Shown here one piece after another: positions 7,056 through 15,443 of a DNA stretch of 64,000 bases. The stretch lies in contig PBLF01000028.1 of assembly GCA_002722295.1 (NCBI GenBank), forward strand, positions 124,001 to 188,000, written 5' to 3'. The DNA comes from Stappia sp. (GTDB lineage: Bacteria > Pseudomonadota > Alphaproteobacteria > Rhizobiales > Stappiaceae). A model generated the notes under the pieces. The model ran no database searches. It worked only from the letters and a program-made list of their open reading frames with translations, and was not told the DNA's origin. Position 1 is the stretch's first letter, and each line of letters starts with the position of its first letter. Position numbers and translations under genes: made by a program.

Positions 7056-8132
7056 ATGCGCATGATCATTGGTGTCGGAGCGGGCATACTTGTGCTCGCT
7101 GGTGTTTTCGGTGGGCTGGTTCTCAACGCACAGAGGCTCGGCCGCGCCGCCGAAGCGGATTACCCGCCGGTCGGCTCGTTTCGCGAGGTCGATGGCCAGC
7201 GCGTGCATTTCGTCGACTTAACGCCGGATGGATGGCGTGCCGGCGACCCGGTCGTCATCTTCGTCCACGGAGCGAGCGGGAACCTGCGTGACCCTCGCCT
7301 TGCACTGGAGGACAGTCTCGCGGACGGCGGCTGGCGCCGGATTTATGTGGACCGGCCGGGCCATGGCTACAGCGAGCGCGGCGGCGACGACATGTATCGC
7401 CCGAAGCGCCAGGCGGAGGTCATCGCGGGGCTGCTTGAGCAACTGGGTATCGAACGGGCCGTTGCCGTAGGGCATTCCTGGGGTGGAGCGGTTGTCGCGC
7501 AGATGGCGCTCGTCGCGCCCGAGCGTGTCGGCGGTCTCGTGTTTCTCGCGCCTGCCACCCATCCGTGGCCGGGCGGCGTGAACTGGTACTACGACGCGAC
7601 CGCGGCGCCCGTGGCGGGCCAGGTGTTCGCGCAGGCGATTGCTCCGACCTTCGCGAGCCTCGTCGCTCCGCAGGCCGTCAAGGGCGTTTTCGAACCGGAA
7701 GCCGCCCCGCGAGGCTATGGCGAGAAGATCGGGCTCCCGCTGCTGTTCCGGCCAGACACCTTTCGTGCCAATGCCATGGATGTCGCCATGCTGAAGGAGG
7801 AGGTCCGCGCCGCGCGCCCGTCCTACGGCCGCATCCTGCAGCCGGCCGCGATCGTCACCGGCGATGCGGATACGGTCGTGCTCCCCGAGATCCATTCGGC
7901 GGGCCTGGCGCGCGATCTGCCCAACGCGTGGCGTGTCGACCTGGCCGGAGCCGGGCACATGCCCCATCACACGCGCCCGGACGAGGTCCTGGCGGAAATT
8001 GGAAAGGTCGTCGATCTGGTGTTCCCGTCCGCCGGACGTGCCGTGTCCGAGGCACGGGCGGACATGAAAAAGGCGGCGGGTGATCCCGCCGCCGTTTCAG
8101 GCCTGAAAGATCGGGTCGGGCCGGGCGAATAG
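7056..8132 (+). CDS. Membrane-anchored alpha/beta hydrolase
   Basis: The 358-residue product starts with one hydrophobic segment (residues 3-24), so the catalytic domain is probably periplasmic. VIFVHGASG gives the oxyanion hole, GHSWGGAV the nucleophile (Ser141), TGDADTVV the acid (Asp270 or 272) and AGAGHMPHH the histidine (His301). The family includes esterases, haloperoxidase-like enzymes and epoxide hydrolases; the substrate cannot be inferred. The last 25 codons overlap a hairpin that acts as the terminator of the convergent pyk gene, so the C-terminal tail may be shaped by that signal rather than by protein function. Confidence 0.82.
   Translation: MRMIIGVGAGILVLAGVFGGLVLNAQRLGRAAEADYPPVGSFREVDGQRVHFVDLTPDGWRAGDPVVIFVHGASGNLRDPRLALEDSLADGGWRRIYVDRPGHGYSERGGDDMYRPKRQAEVIAGLLEQLGIERAVAVGHSWGGAVVAQMALVAPERVGGLVFLAPATHPWPGGVNWYYDATAAPVAGQVFAQAIAPTFASLVAPQAVKGVFEPEAAPRGYGEKIGLPLLFRPDTFRANAMDVAMLKEEVRAARPSYGRILQPAAIVTGDADTVVLPEIHSAGLARDLPNAWRVDLAGAGHMPHHTRPDEVLAEIGKVVDLVFPSAGRAVSEARADMKKAAGDPAAVSGLKDRVGPGE
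8067..8093 (-). terminator. pyk: Intrinsic terminator of pyk, inside the convergent hydrolase gene
   Basis: On the minus strand a 9-bp stem GGCGGCGGG/CCCGCCGCC with a 4-base loop is followed by TTTTT, a textbook intrinsic terminator 65-90 bases after the pyk stop. It lies within the coding frame of the plus-strand hydrolase (codons for KKAAGDPAAV). Confidence 0.8.
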
Positions 8133-8157
8133 CCCTCCGCCTCACAGGGTGCGGGGC

Positions 8158-9594
8158 TCAGATGCCGCCGCGCCCCTCGCTGCCGACAAAGGCGATGCGC
8201 AGCATGTTGGTCGATCCGGGGGTGCCGAAGGGCACGCCGGCGGTCGTGATGATGCGCTGGCCGGGCTTGGCGAGCTCTTCCTGATAGGAGATCTGGCAGG
8301 CGCGGTTGACCATGTCGCTCTCGTCGCGGGCATCGTCGGAGACGACGCAGTGCAGGCCCCAGGCGATGGCGAGCCGCCGGGCGGTCGAGAGCACCGGGGA
8401 AATCACGATGATCGGAACGGCGGGGCGCTCGCGCGCGGCGCGGAAGCCGGTCGTGCCCGAGGTCGTGTAGCAGACCACGGCCGCCAGGTTGAGTGTCTCG
8501 GCGATCTGGCGCGCGGCGGCGGCGATCGCGTCGGAGCCGGTCGGCTCCGGCTCGGGACGCTGGGCCTGGATGATGCCGCGATAGGTCGGATCCTGTTCCA
8601 CCTGGCAGGCGATGCGGTCCATGGTCTCGACCGCCTCGACCGGGAACTTGCCCGCCGCCGATTCCGCGCTGAGCATGACCGCGTCGGCGCCCTCGAACAC
8701 CGCCGTGGCGACGTCGGAGACCTCGGCGCGGGTGGGCACCGGCGACGTGATCATGGATTCCAGCATCTGGGTCGCGACGACCACGGGCTTTCCGGCCCGC
8801 CGGCAGGCGCGCACGATCTGCTTCTGGAGACCGGGAACCTGCTCGAGCGGCATCTCGACGCCCAGGTCGCCACGCGCGACCATCAGCGCGTCGGACAGGT
8901 CGATGATCTCGGGCAGGCGCTCGATGGCCTGGGGCTTCTCGATCTTGGCCATGATGCCGGCCTTGCCACGGGTCACCTTGCGGACCTCGGCGAGATCGTC
9001 GGCGCGCTGGATGAACGACAGCGCGATCCAGTCCGCTCCGGCGGCCAGCGCCGCGTCCAGGTCCTTGCGGTCCTTGTCGGTCAGTGCGCCGACCGGGATC
9101 TCGGTGTCGGGAACGCTCACGCCCTTGCGGTTGGAGATCTTGCCGCCGACCTCGACCACGGTGACCGCATGGGTCTTGTCGCAGGAGGTCACGCGCAGGC
9201 GGATCTTGCCGTCATCGACGAGAAGCCGGTGGCCGGGCTCGAGCGCCTCGAGGATCTCGCGATGGGGCAGATGGACACGGGTCACGTCGCCGGCGGCCGT
9301 GTCGCTGTCGAGCGTGAAGGTGGCGCCATTCTCGAGCATCGCCGAATCCTCGGCGAAGGTGCCGACGCGCAGCTTCGGCCCCTGAAGGTCGGCCAGAATG
9401 CCGATCGGGCGACCGACCTTTTCCTCGACGCCGCGAATCATCTCGACCAGCGCGTTGAGTCGCGCGTGATCGGTATGGCTCATGTTGATGCGGAAAACGT
9501 CGGCGCCTGCGCGGTGAAGCTTCTCGATGATGGCGGGGTCGGACGAGGAGGGGCCAAGAGTTGCCAGAATCTTCACTCGTCTATTGCGTTTCAT
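8158..9594 (-). CDS. pyk: Pyruvate kinase
   Basis: The 478-residue enzyme converts phosphoenolpyruvate and ADP to pyruvate and ATP. It has the family landmarks: KILATLGPSS at the N-terminus, ADLQGPKLRVG, the Lys/metal site IMAKIEKPQAI, the signature MVARGDLGVEMP, VATQMLESMI and a complete C-terminal allosteric domain. The frame is open upstream, but protein-like sequence starts at MKRNRR, whose ATG overlaps the stop codon of the DUF1036 gene (ATGA), so it is probably translationally coupled. It ends the glycerate kinase-DUF1036-pyk run. Confidence 0.96.
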   Translation of the reverse strand: MKRNRRVKILATLGPSSSDPAIIEKLHRAGADVFRINMSHTDHARLNALVEMIRGVEEKVGRPIGILADLQGPKLRVGTFAEDSAMLENGATFTLDSDTAAGDVTRVHLPHREILEALEPGHRLLVDDGKIRLRVTSCDKTHAVTVVEVGGKISNRKGVSVPDTEIPVGALTDKDRKDLDAALAAGADWIALSFIQRADDLAEVRKVTRGKAGIMAKIEKPQAIERLPEIIDLSDALMVARGDLGVEMPLEQVPGLQKQIVRACRRAGKPVVVATQMLESMITSPVPTRAEVSDVATAVFEGADAVMLSAESAAGKFPVEAVETMDRIACQVEQDPTYRGIIQAQRPEPEPTGSDAIAAAARQIAETLNLAAVVCYTTSGTTGFRAARERPAVPIIVISPVLSTARRLAIAWGLHCVVSDDARDESDMVNRACQISYQEELAKPGQRIITTAGVPFGTPGSTNMLRIAFVGSEGRGGI

Positions 9595-10100
9595 TGCCCG
9601 CCTGTCCCTGCTTGCACCGGTTCCGTCAGCTGCACTGTCCAGCTGCTTTGTTCGCCGGTATCGATTTCGAAAAAGCCCGTGCGCTCGTAGCCGCGCGCGA
9701 CGCAGTCCTCGATCCCCTTGATCGTGAACTCCTTCTCGCGCGTGCACATGAAAGCGCGGCCGCCCCACTCGCCGAACTGGTCGTAGTCAACGGCATAGAT
9801 GTAATAGAAACGTGACACGAGCCCGCCCGCGACCAGCGTTTCACAGGTGTTTGCCGGCAGGTTCCACCAGCCTTCCGTGACCCAGTCGTTGTCCTCGCGG
9901 TAGCCGATCGCGACACCGACCTGGCTTTCGGTCTTGTTGCACAGCCGCAGTTCGGCGGCGGCGGGTGTCGCTGTCACGATGCTGAGGGGCAGGGTCGCCA
10001 GAAGCGCGGCCACAAGTGTCCATGCCGTCCATCGGGGAGATGGCCGAGCGTTCGAACGGTCTTTGCTGGAGCGCCGTAGCCAGGCGGCTTTTTTCATCAT
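9591..10100 (-). CDS. DUF1036 exported protein
   Basis: A 169-residue protein with a basic N-terminus and a hydrophobic signal segment (about residues 25-50, ending ATPAAAELRLC). The mature part contains the DUF1036 features: LCNKTESQVGVAIGYRED, WVTEGWWNLPANTCETL, YYIYAVDY, FMCTREKEFTI and CVARGYERTGFFEIDTGE, with four conserved cysteines suggesting disulfides in the periplasm. Molecular role unknown. Pairing with pyk is common in Rhizobiales. ATG codons at 10100 and 10097 are both possible starts; neither has a strong ribosome site. Confidence 0.85.
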   Translation of the reverse strand: MMKKAAWLRRSSKDRSNARPSPRWTAWTLVAALLATLPLSIVTATPAAAELRLCNKTESQVGVAIGYREDNDWVTEGWWNLPANTCETLVAGGLVSRFYYIYAVDYDQFGEWGGRAFMCTREKEFTIKGIEDCVARGYERTGFFEIDTGEQSSWTVQLTEPVQAGTGGQ

Positions 10101-10134
10101 TCGAATACTCGTGCCGCAGTCCCCGCGCGGCATC

Positions 10135-11439
10135 TTATGGCTGACCGGCTTCCGGCTTGTCAATGATGACAGCCCGGAAGTCGTTGACATTGGTATGGGT
10201 CGGACCGGGTCTCAACAAATCATCGAGGGTGGCGAAGAAACCCGTGCTGTCGTTTCTCGCCAGAAATGAGGCCGCATCATGACCCAGCGCGCGGGCACGG
10301 GCAAGGGTCGCCGGGAGAACGAAGGCACCGGCCGGATCATCGGCGGAACCCGCGCCGCCGTCGGTTCCGTCCGTGTCGCCGGCAACCGCACGGATGCCCG
10401 GATGTCCGTCGAGCGCCAGCGCCAGTGCCAGGGCGTACTCCTGGTTCGGGCCGCCGCGTCCGTCGCCCCGGATCGTCACGGTGAGTTCGCCGCCGGACAG
10501 GAGCACTGCCCGGCGTCCGGCCTTTGCCAGTTCCCTTGCCCGCGCGGCGTGATCGGCCGCGACATCGCGTGCCTCGCCCTCGAGACTGTCTCCGAGCATG
10601 ATGGGTTCGTAGCCCGCCTCCCGTGCGACCGTGGCCGCGGCCTCGAGCGAGATCGCCGGGCGGGCGACGATCTCGAAGGAGGTACCTTCAAACACCGGAT
10701 CGCCGGGCTTCGGCGTTTCGTTGGCGGGCTCGTCGAGCGCCTTCACGATGCTCGCCGGGGCGTCCGGCGCGAAACGCTCCAGCAGAGCGCGCGCGTCGGC
10801 CAGCGTGCTGGCGTCGGGGAGCGTCGGGCCGGAGGCGATGGCGGTGGGTTCGTCGCGCGGAACGTCGGAGATGGCGAGGGTCGTGAGCCGGGCGCCTTGT
10901 CCGCGCGCGGCGGACAGGCGCCCTCCCTTGATGCGCGACAGGTGGCGGCGCAGCGTGTTGATCTGGTCGATGGTCGCGCCCGACCGCAGCAGGGTGCGCG
11001 TCAGGGTCTGCTTGTCGGAAAGCGTCACGCCCTCCACCGGAAGGCTCCAGTTCGCGGAGCCGCCGCCGGACAGAAGCACCACGATGTGGTCGCCGGCTCC
11101 CGCGCCGGCGACGAGTTCGAGCGTTCGCGCGCTTGCCGCCATGCCGGCCTCGTCGGGAACCGGATGGCCCGCCTCCACGCAGGCGAGGTGGCGCAGGGGG
11201 CGTGCATAGCCGTGACGCGTCACGCAAAGACCGTCGAGGCGGGCGGGGTCGAGGCCGAAGCGGTCGAGGTAGACCTGCTCGGCGACGGCGGTCATGGCGC
11301 CGGCCGCCTTGCCGGCGGCAAGCAGGATGATGCGTCCCGTTTCGCCGGGCTCCGGCAGCCGGGCCGGGAGGCAGGTTTCGGGGCGAGCGGCATCGACAGC
11401 GGCGGTGAAAAGGCGCTCCAGAAGGTCTTTGTGCTGCAT
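10135..11439 (-). CDS. Glycerate 2-kinase, MOFRL/GckA-TtuD family
   Basis: The product (434 aa) phosphorylates D-glycerate, probably to 2-phosphoglycerate as for GckA-type enzymes. Family marks are LAAGKAAGAM near residue 40, LSGGGSANW around residue 125, RRHLSRIKGGRLS, ISDVPRDEPTAIASGP, the MOFRL domain core LLSGGELTVTIRGDGRGGPN and AGDTDGTDGGAGS. The start at 11439 has AGGACAGGAC upstream. It leads a minus-strand run with DUF1036 and pyk, so glycerate could be carried through enolase and Pyk to pyruvate. This fits use of glycolate/glyoxylate, tartrate or serine-derived hydroxypyruvate. Confidence 0.88.
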   Translation of the reverse strand: MQHKDLLERLFTAAVDAARPETCLPARLPEPGETGRIILLAAGKAAGAMTAVAEQVYLDRFGLDPARLDGLCVTRHGYARPLRHLACVEAGHPVPDEAGMAASARTLELVAGAGAGDHIVVLLSGGGSANWSLPVEGVTLSDKQTLTRTLLRSGATIDQINTLRRHLSRIKGGRLSAARGQGARLTTLAISDVPRDEPTAIASGPTLPDASTLADARALLERFAPDAPASIVKALDEPANETPKPGDPVFEGTSFEIVARPAISLEAAATVAREAGYEPIMLGDSLEGEARDVAADHAARARELAKAGRRAVLLSGGELTVTIRGDGRGGPNQEYALALALALDGHPGIRAVAGDTDGTDGGAGSADDPAGAFVLPATLARARALGHDAASFLARNDSTGFFATLDDLLRPGPTHTNVNDFRAVIIDKPEAGQP

Positions 11440-11688
11440 GTCCCTGTCCTGCACCCGGGTCTCCTCCAGTGTCTTTGTCGTTCTGTGTTTTTCGCTGACG
11501 GTCCGGTGTCGTGGACGCCCCCGATTCCGGTCAGGATGACCGTCCCGGCGTCGGGCCGCAAGGCGCCATGCGCCACAAGCCTTCGAGGGCTTTGTGGAAG
11601 CGGCTTGCGCGGGGCGCGCGGATATGCTGCATCCCCGGATGACGGTCGCGGTGGTCCGCCGGCCGCCTGTCACGGACAATTCAAGCTC

Positions 11689-12519
11689 ATGGTCACGACG
11701 ACGCTTTCCGCCGACGGCCCGCTGCCGCCGTCTCCCTCCCCGGACGAGACGCCCTTCGAGATCATCGAGGGCGATGTCGCGTCCGGCCTGCTCTTTCTGT
11801 GCGACCATGCGTCCAACGCGCTGCCGGCGCGCTATGGCTCGCTGGGACTGCCGGAGGCGCAACTGCGCCGGCACATCGGATACGACATCGGGGCGCGTGG
11901 CCTGACCCTGCTGCTGGCGCGCGCCTTCGGTGCGCCCGCGGTGCTGACCACCTTTTCCCGCCTTCTGATCGACCCGAACCGGGGAGAGGATGACCCGACC
12001 CTCGTCATGCGGCTTTCCGACGGTGCGGTCGTGCCTGGAAACGCGCGTCATGACGCGGTCGAGCGCGCGGCCCGGCTGGAGGCGTTTCACCGGCCCTATC
12101 ACCGCGCGATCGACGAGCGGATCGATACGGCGATCGAGGCGGGGCATCCTCCGGCGATCGTCTCGATCCACAGTTTCACCGATGTCTGGCGCGGTGTCCC
12201 GCGTCCCTGGCAGGCGGGGATCCTGTGGGACAGCGATCCGCGTTTCGCCGTGCCGCTGATCGCGGCGCTGGCACGGGACCCGGCCCTGACCATTGGCGAC
12301 AACGAGCCCTATGACGGGGCGCTCAAGAACGATTGCATGTACCGGCACGGAACGGCGTGCGGTCTCGCGCATGCGCTCATCGAGGTGCGGCAGGACCTGA
12401 TCGGGGACGATGCCGGCATAGGGGACTGGGCCGCGCGGCTGGAGGTGGCGCTGCGTCAGGTCCTTGCCAGCGCGCCGGGGCTGCACGACATTCGCCCGCA
12501 TGGATCGCGCTGCGACTGA
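11689..12519 (+). CDS. N-formylglutamate amidohydrolase family protein (COG3931-like)
   Basis: A 276-residue member of the same fold as the protein at 3981-4871 but of another branch. It has FLCDHASNALPARYGSLGLP at the metal site, DIGARGLTLLLARAFGAPAV, RLLIDPNRGEDDPTL, IHSFTDVWRG and VEVRQDLI near the C-terminus (printed as IEVRQDLI). Branch members are annotated as predicted N-formylglutamate amidohydrolases; the actual substrate is unproved. The frame is open far upstream, but that is antisense to glycerate kinase; the ATG at 11689 starts the homologous part. It is divergent from glycerate kinase and followed by a DUF1244 gene. Confidence 0.8.
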   Translation: MVTTTLSADGPLPPSPSPDETPFEIIEGDVASGLLFLCDHASNALPARYGSLGLPEAQLRRHIGYDIGARGLTLLLARAFGAPAVLTTFSRLLIDPNRGEDDPTLVMRLSDGAVVPGNARHDAVERAARLEAFHRPYHRAIDERIDTAIEAGHPPAIVSIHSFTDVWRGVPRPWQAGILWDSDPRFAVPLIAALARDPALTIGDNEPYDGALKNDCMYRHGTACGLAHALIEVRQDLIGDDAGIGDWAARLEVALRQVLASAPGLHDIRPHGSRCD

Positions 12520-12575
12520 CCCCGACAGGCGGCGCGAACTGACGACCCGAACGAAACTGGCGACAGGAGACGGAC

Positions 12576-12890
12576 ATGTCCGAAAAGAGCGAGATGGACC
12601 CGGCAACGCGCACGGAGCTTGAGGCGGCGGCCTTCCGCCGGCTGGTTTCGCATCTGCGCAACCGCACCGACGTGCAGAACATCGACATGATGAATCTCGC
12701 CGGCTTCTGCCGCAACTGCCTGTCCAACTGGTACAAGGACGCGGCCGACGAGCGCGGCCTCGACCTGGACAAGGAAGCGGCGCGGGAGATCGTCTACGGG
12801 ATGCCCTATTCGCAGTGGAAGGCCGAGTACCAGCGCGAGGCGAGCGCCGAGCAGCAGGCCGCCTTCGAGAAGGCGCGGCCCAAGGAATAG
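12576..12890 (+). CDS. DUF1244 protein
   Basis: A 104-residue soluble protein. The core is characteristic of DUF1244: AFRRLVSHLRNRTDVQNIDMMNLAGFCRNCLSNWY (residues about 20-54), with the conserved FCRNCL cysteine pair, then EIVYGMPYSQWKAEYQ. The pair may bind a metal, but no function is established. A clean AGGAGAC ribosome site lies 6 bases before the ATG. It follows the amidohydrolase gene by 56 bases and may share its transcript. Confidence 0.88.
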   Translation: MSEKSEMDPATRTELEAAAFRRLVSHLRNRTDVQNIDMMNLAGFCRNCLSNWYKDAADERGLDLDKEAAREIVYGMPYSQWKAEYQREASAEQQAAFEKARPKE

Positions 12891-13113
12891 GGCGTGTTCC
12901 TCACGCAAGGTTTTCCAAGGCGGGCGGTGACGGTGTGAATAACGTTCCGTCTTCGTTCCGCCGCCTTGCATCGGCCCCGATTTGCGCGCAGGAAGAGGGA
13001 TGAACTTGCGTGTCGGCGCCGGTCGCCGTCCGGGACCCGAAAACGCCTCATCCGGCGGTCATCCCACCCAGTCGCAGTGATCCGAACTGCACCCATGAAG
13101 GAGACGAGTATCC

Positions 13114-13368
13114 ATGTCTGATCCAGGCGCCGTTGCCGGCGACCAGCTCCGGGCCTTTGTCGAGCGCATCGAGCGTCTCGAGGAGGAGAAGAAGGTCATT
13201 TCCGACGATATCAAGGATGTCTACGCCGAGGCCAAGGGCACCGGTTTCGACGTCAAGATCCTGCGCAAGGTCATTTCCCTGCGCAAGAAGCAGCCGCATG
13301 AGCGCGAGGAGGAGGAAGCCGTTCTCGACCTCTACATGCAGGCGCTCGGGATGAACGGCCCCGCCTGA
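13114..13368 (+). CDS. gapR: Nucleoid-associated protein GapR (DUF2312)
   Basis: An 84-residue basic/acidic helical protein. [20 protein letters not shown] forms a coiled coil and [22 protein letters not shown] is the DNA-contacting segment of the DUF2312 family. Established in Caulobacter: GapR forms a closed clamp round overtwisted DNA ahead of RNA polymerase and forks and stimulates type II topoisomerases. AAGGAGACG marks the start and a strong intrinsic terminator follows, so it has its own transcript or a short operon. It is part of the cell-cycle-gene-rich content of the window. Confidence 0.92.
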   Translation: MSDPGAVAGDQLRAFVERIERLEEEKKVISDDIKDVYAEAKGTGFDVKILRKVISLRKKQPHEREEEEAVLDLYMQALGMNGPA

Positions 13369-13410
13369 CCGGGTCTATGGGGCCACACCCTAGTCCCTTC
13401 GGATCGAATG

Positions 13411-13445
13411 AAAACGGCGTGCGGGTCCTCCGCGCGCCGTTTTTT
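13411..13445 (+). terminator. Intrinsic terminator of gapR
   Basis: AAAACGGCG at 13411 pairs with CGCCGTTTT at 13435, with further pairing inside the stem, and the stem runs into six T. A strong plus-strand terminator. Confidence 0.85.
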
Positions 13446-13487
13446 CATGCTTTTCGTGGTGTCGCGCGTGGGGCCTGCCGCAACGCA

Positions 13488-13515
13488 AAACGGCGCGCCA
13501 TGGGGCGCGCCGTTT
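13488..13515 (-). terminator. Hairpin after pntB
   Basis: AAACGGCGCGCC and GGCGCGCCGTTT form a 12-bp stem with a 4-base loop, 27 bases beyond the pntB stop. It reads as a terminator for the minus-strand pnt operon (TTTT follows on that strand) and may also back up the gapR terminator. Confidence 0.75.
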
Positions 13516-13541
13516 CCGTTTCCCAAAGATGCCTTGCGGCC

Positions 13542-14942
13542 TCAGAGCGACTTGACGATGCCTTCGGTCATCTTCTTGGCGTCGCCGAAGAGCATCATGG
13601 TCTTGTCCAGGAAGAACAGCTCGTTCTGGATGCCGGCGTAGCCGGAACCCATGCCGCGCTTCACGAAGAGGACCGTGCCGGCCTTGTCGACGTCCAGGAT
13701 CGGCATGCCGTAGATCGGCGAGGCCGGGTCGTCGCGTGCCGCCGGGTTGGTCACGTCGTTGGCGCCGATCACATAGACCACGTCGGCCTGCGAGAACTCG
13801 GAGTTGATGTCCTCCAGCTCGAAGACCTCGTCATAGGGCACCTGCGCCTCGGCCAGCAGCACGTTCATGTGGCCGGGCATGCGGCCCGCGACCGGATGAA
13901 TGGCGTATTTGACCTCGACGCCTTCCTCCTTCAGCAGGTCCGCAAGCTCGCGCAGTGCGTGCTGGGCCTGGGCGACCGCCATGCCGTAACCCGGCACGAT
14001 GATGACCTTGCCCGCGTTCTTCATGATGAAGGCCGCGTCCTCGGCGGAACCCTGCTTCACCGGGCGCTCCTCGGTCTGGCCGGCACCGCCGGCCGCGGCG
14101 CTGTCGCCGCCGAAACCGCCGAGAATGACCGAGATGAAGGAGCGGTTCATGCCCTTGCACATGATGTAGGACAGGATCGCGCCCGAGGAGCCGACGAGCG
14201 CGCCGACGACGATCAGCGCCAGGTTGCCCAGCGTGAAGCCGATGCCGGCCGCCGCCCAGCCCGAGTAGGAGTTCAGCATCGACACGACGACGGGCATGTC
14301 CGCGCCGCCGATCGGGACGATGATGAGACCGCCGAAGACGAGCGACAGGATCACGATCAGCCAGAACACAAGGTGGCTCTCGGTCTGCACGAAGACCGCG
14401 ATCAGCAGCACGATCGCAGCCGCGATCGCGAGGTTGATCACATGGCGGGCGGGCAGAAGGATCGGCGCGCCGGACATGCGTCCGTCAAGCTTGGCGAAGG
14501 CGATGACCGAACCGGTGAAGGTGATCGCGCCGATGGCGACGCCAAGCGACATTTCGACCAGGCTGGCACCGTGAATGGAGCCGGCCTCGCCGATGCCGAA
14601 GGCCTGCGGTGCGTAGAGGGCGCCCGCCGCGACCATCACGGCGGCCATGCCGACCAGCGAGTGGAAGGCGGCCACGAGCTGCGGCATCGCGGTCATGGGA
14701 ACGCGCTTGGCGATCACCGCGCCGGCACCGCCGCCGAGCACCAGACCGAGCACGATCAGGGCCAGCCCGCCGAACCCGGGGGCGGCGGTCAGCAGCGTGG
14801 TGACGATGGCGATCGCCATGCCGGTCATGCCGAAGAAATTGCCCTGCCGCGACGTCTCCGGGCTGGAAAGCCCGCGCAGCGCCAGGATGAAGAGAACGGC
14901 CGAGATCACATAAAGGACGGCCGTGACATTGGCGGAAAGCAT
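13542..14942 (-). CDS. pntB: NAD(P) transhydrogenase subunit beta
   Basis: The 466-residue beta subunit carries the second half of the membrane channel (about nine helices, residues 1-265) and the cytoplasmic NADP(H)-binding domain III. Domain III marks include VIIVPGYGMAVAQAQHAL, HPVAGRMPGHMNVLLAEA, VYVIGANDVTNPAA and the C-terminal VDKAGTVLFVKRGMGSGYAG. The enzyme couples hydride transfer between NADH and NADP+ to proton flow, supplying NADPH. Start 14942 has AGGAGG upstream. It is the last gene of the four-gene minus-strand run beginning at 16919. Confidence 0.95.
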   Translation of the reverse strand: MLSANVTAVLYVISAVLFILALRGLSSPETSRQGNFFGMTGMAIAIVTTLLTAAPGFGGLALIVLGLVLGGGAGAVIAKRVPMTAMPQLVAAFHSLVGMAAVMVAAGALYAPQAFGIGEAGSIHGASLVEMSLGVAIGAITFTGSVIAFAKLDGRMSGAPILLPARHVINLAIAAAIVLLIAVFVQTESHLVFWLIVILSLVFGGLIIVPIGGADMPVVVSMLNSYSGWAAAGIGFTLGNLALIVVGALVGSSGAILSYIMCKGMNRSFISVILGGFGGDSAAAGGAGQTEERPVKQGSAEDAAFIMKNAGKVIIVPGYGMAVAQAQHALRELADLLKEEGVEVKYAIHPVAGRMPGHMNVLLAEAQVPYDEVFELEDINSEFSQADVVYVIGANDVTNPAARDDPASPIYGMPILDVDKAGTVLFVKRGMGSGYAGIQNELFFLDKTMMLFGDAKKMTEGIVKSL

Positions 14943-14956
14943 CAGGTCCGGCCTCC

Positions 14957-15433
14957 TTATTTCTGCTTCTTCTTGTACATGGCGAGCATCCGCTGGGTGA
15001 CCAGGAAGCCACCGAAGATGTTGACGCTTGCCATGACAAGGGCGAGGAAACCGAAGCCGCGCGCAAGGCCCGCGCCCTCGGCGGCGAGGTCGACGCCGAC
15101 CGCGAGCAGCGCACCGACGACGATCACGCTCGAGATGGCGTTGGTGACCGACATGAGCGGCGTGTGCAGCGCCGGGGTCACCGACCACACGACGTAGTAG
15201 CCGACGAAGATCGCCAGCACGAAGATCGTGAGCTGGAAGACGAACGGATCGATCGCCCCGCCGGTTGCGGCGGACGCGGCGTGGGCGAGCGAGTTTCCAA
15301 CGCCCCCCGCGACCTGGTCCGCGTAGCCCTGGGCCGCGTCCGCCGCCGCCTGGGCGGCGTCTGCGGCTTCGCGGGCGGTTTCCGCCGCCGCGCGGGCGCG
15401 CTCGAGCGCGTCACTGACTTTGAGGTCCGACAT
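14957..15433 (-). CDS. pntAB: NAD(P) transhydrogenase subunit alpha part 2 (membrane)
   Basis: A 158-residue membrane subunit. Four helices lie in residues 65-150 ([20 protein letters not shown], then [16 protein letters not shown] and [17 protein letters not shown]), and the protein ends in the basic [11 protein letters not shown]. Residues 5-48 form an unusual Ala-rich heptad stretch ([18 protein letters not shown]), longer than in many homologues. The start at 15433 is preceded by AGGGGGA. pntAA ends 10 bases upstream and pntB begins 14 bases downstream. The split of alpha into two genes is normal for alphaproteobacteria. Confidence 0.93.
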   Translation of the reverse strand: MSDLKVSDALERARAAAETAREAADAAQAAADAAQGYADQVAGGVGNSLAHAASAATGGAIDPFVFQLTIFVLAIFVGYYVVWSVTPALHTPLMSVTNAISSVIVVGALLAVGVDLAAEGAGLARGFGFLALVMASVNIFGGFLVTQRMLAMYKKKQK

Positions 15434-15443
15434 GTCGCTCCCC

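Noticed and set aside
8149..9690. Plus-strand open frame of 513 codons antisense to pyk
   Set aside because: A shadow frame: pyruvate kinase signatures are intact on the minus strand, and the plus frame has no domain.
10279..11688. Upstream extension of the COG3931-like amidohydrolase frame
   Set aside because: It is antisense to glycerate kinase, whose conserved motifs all lie on the other strand.
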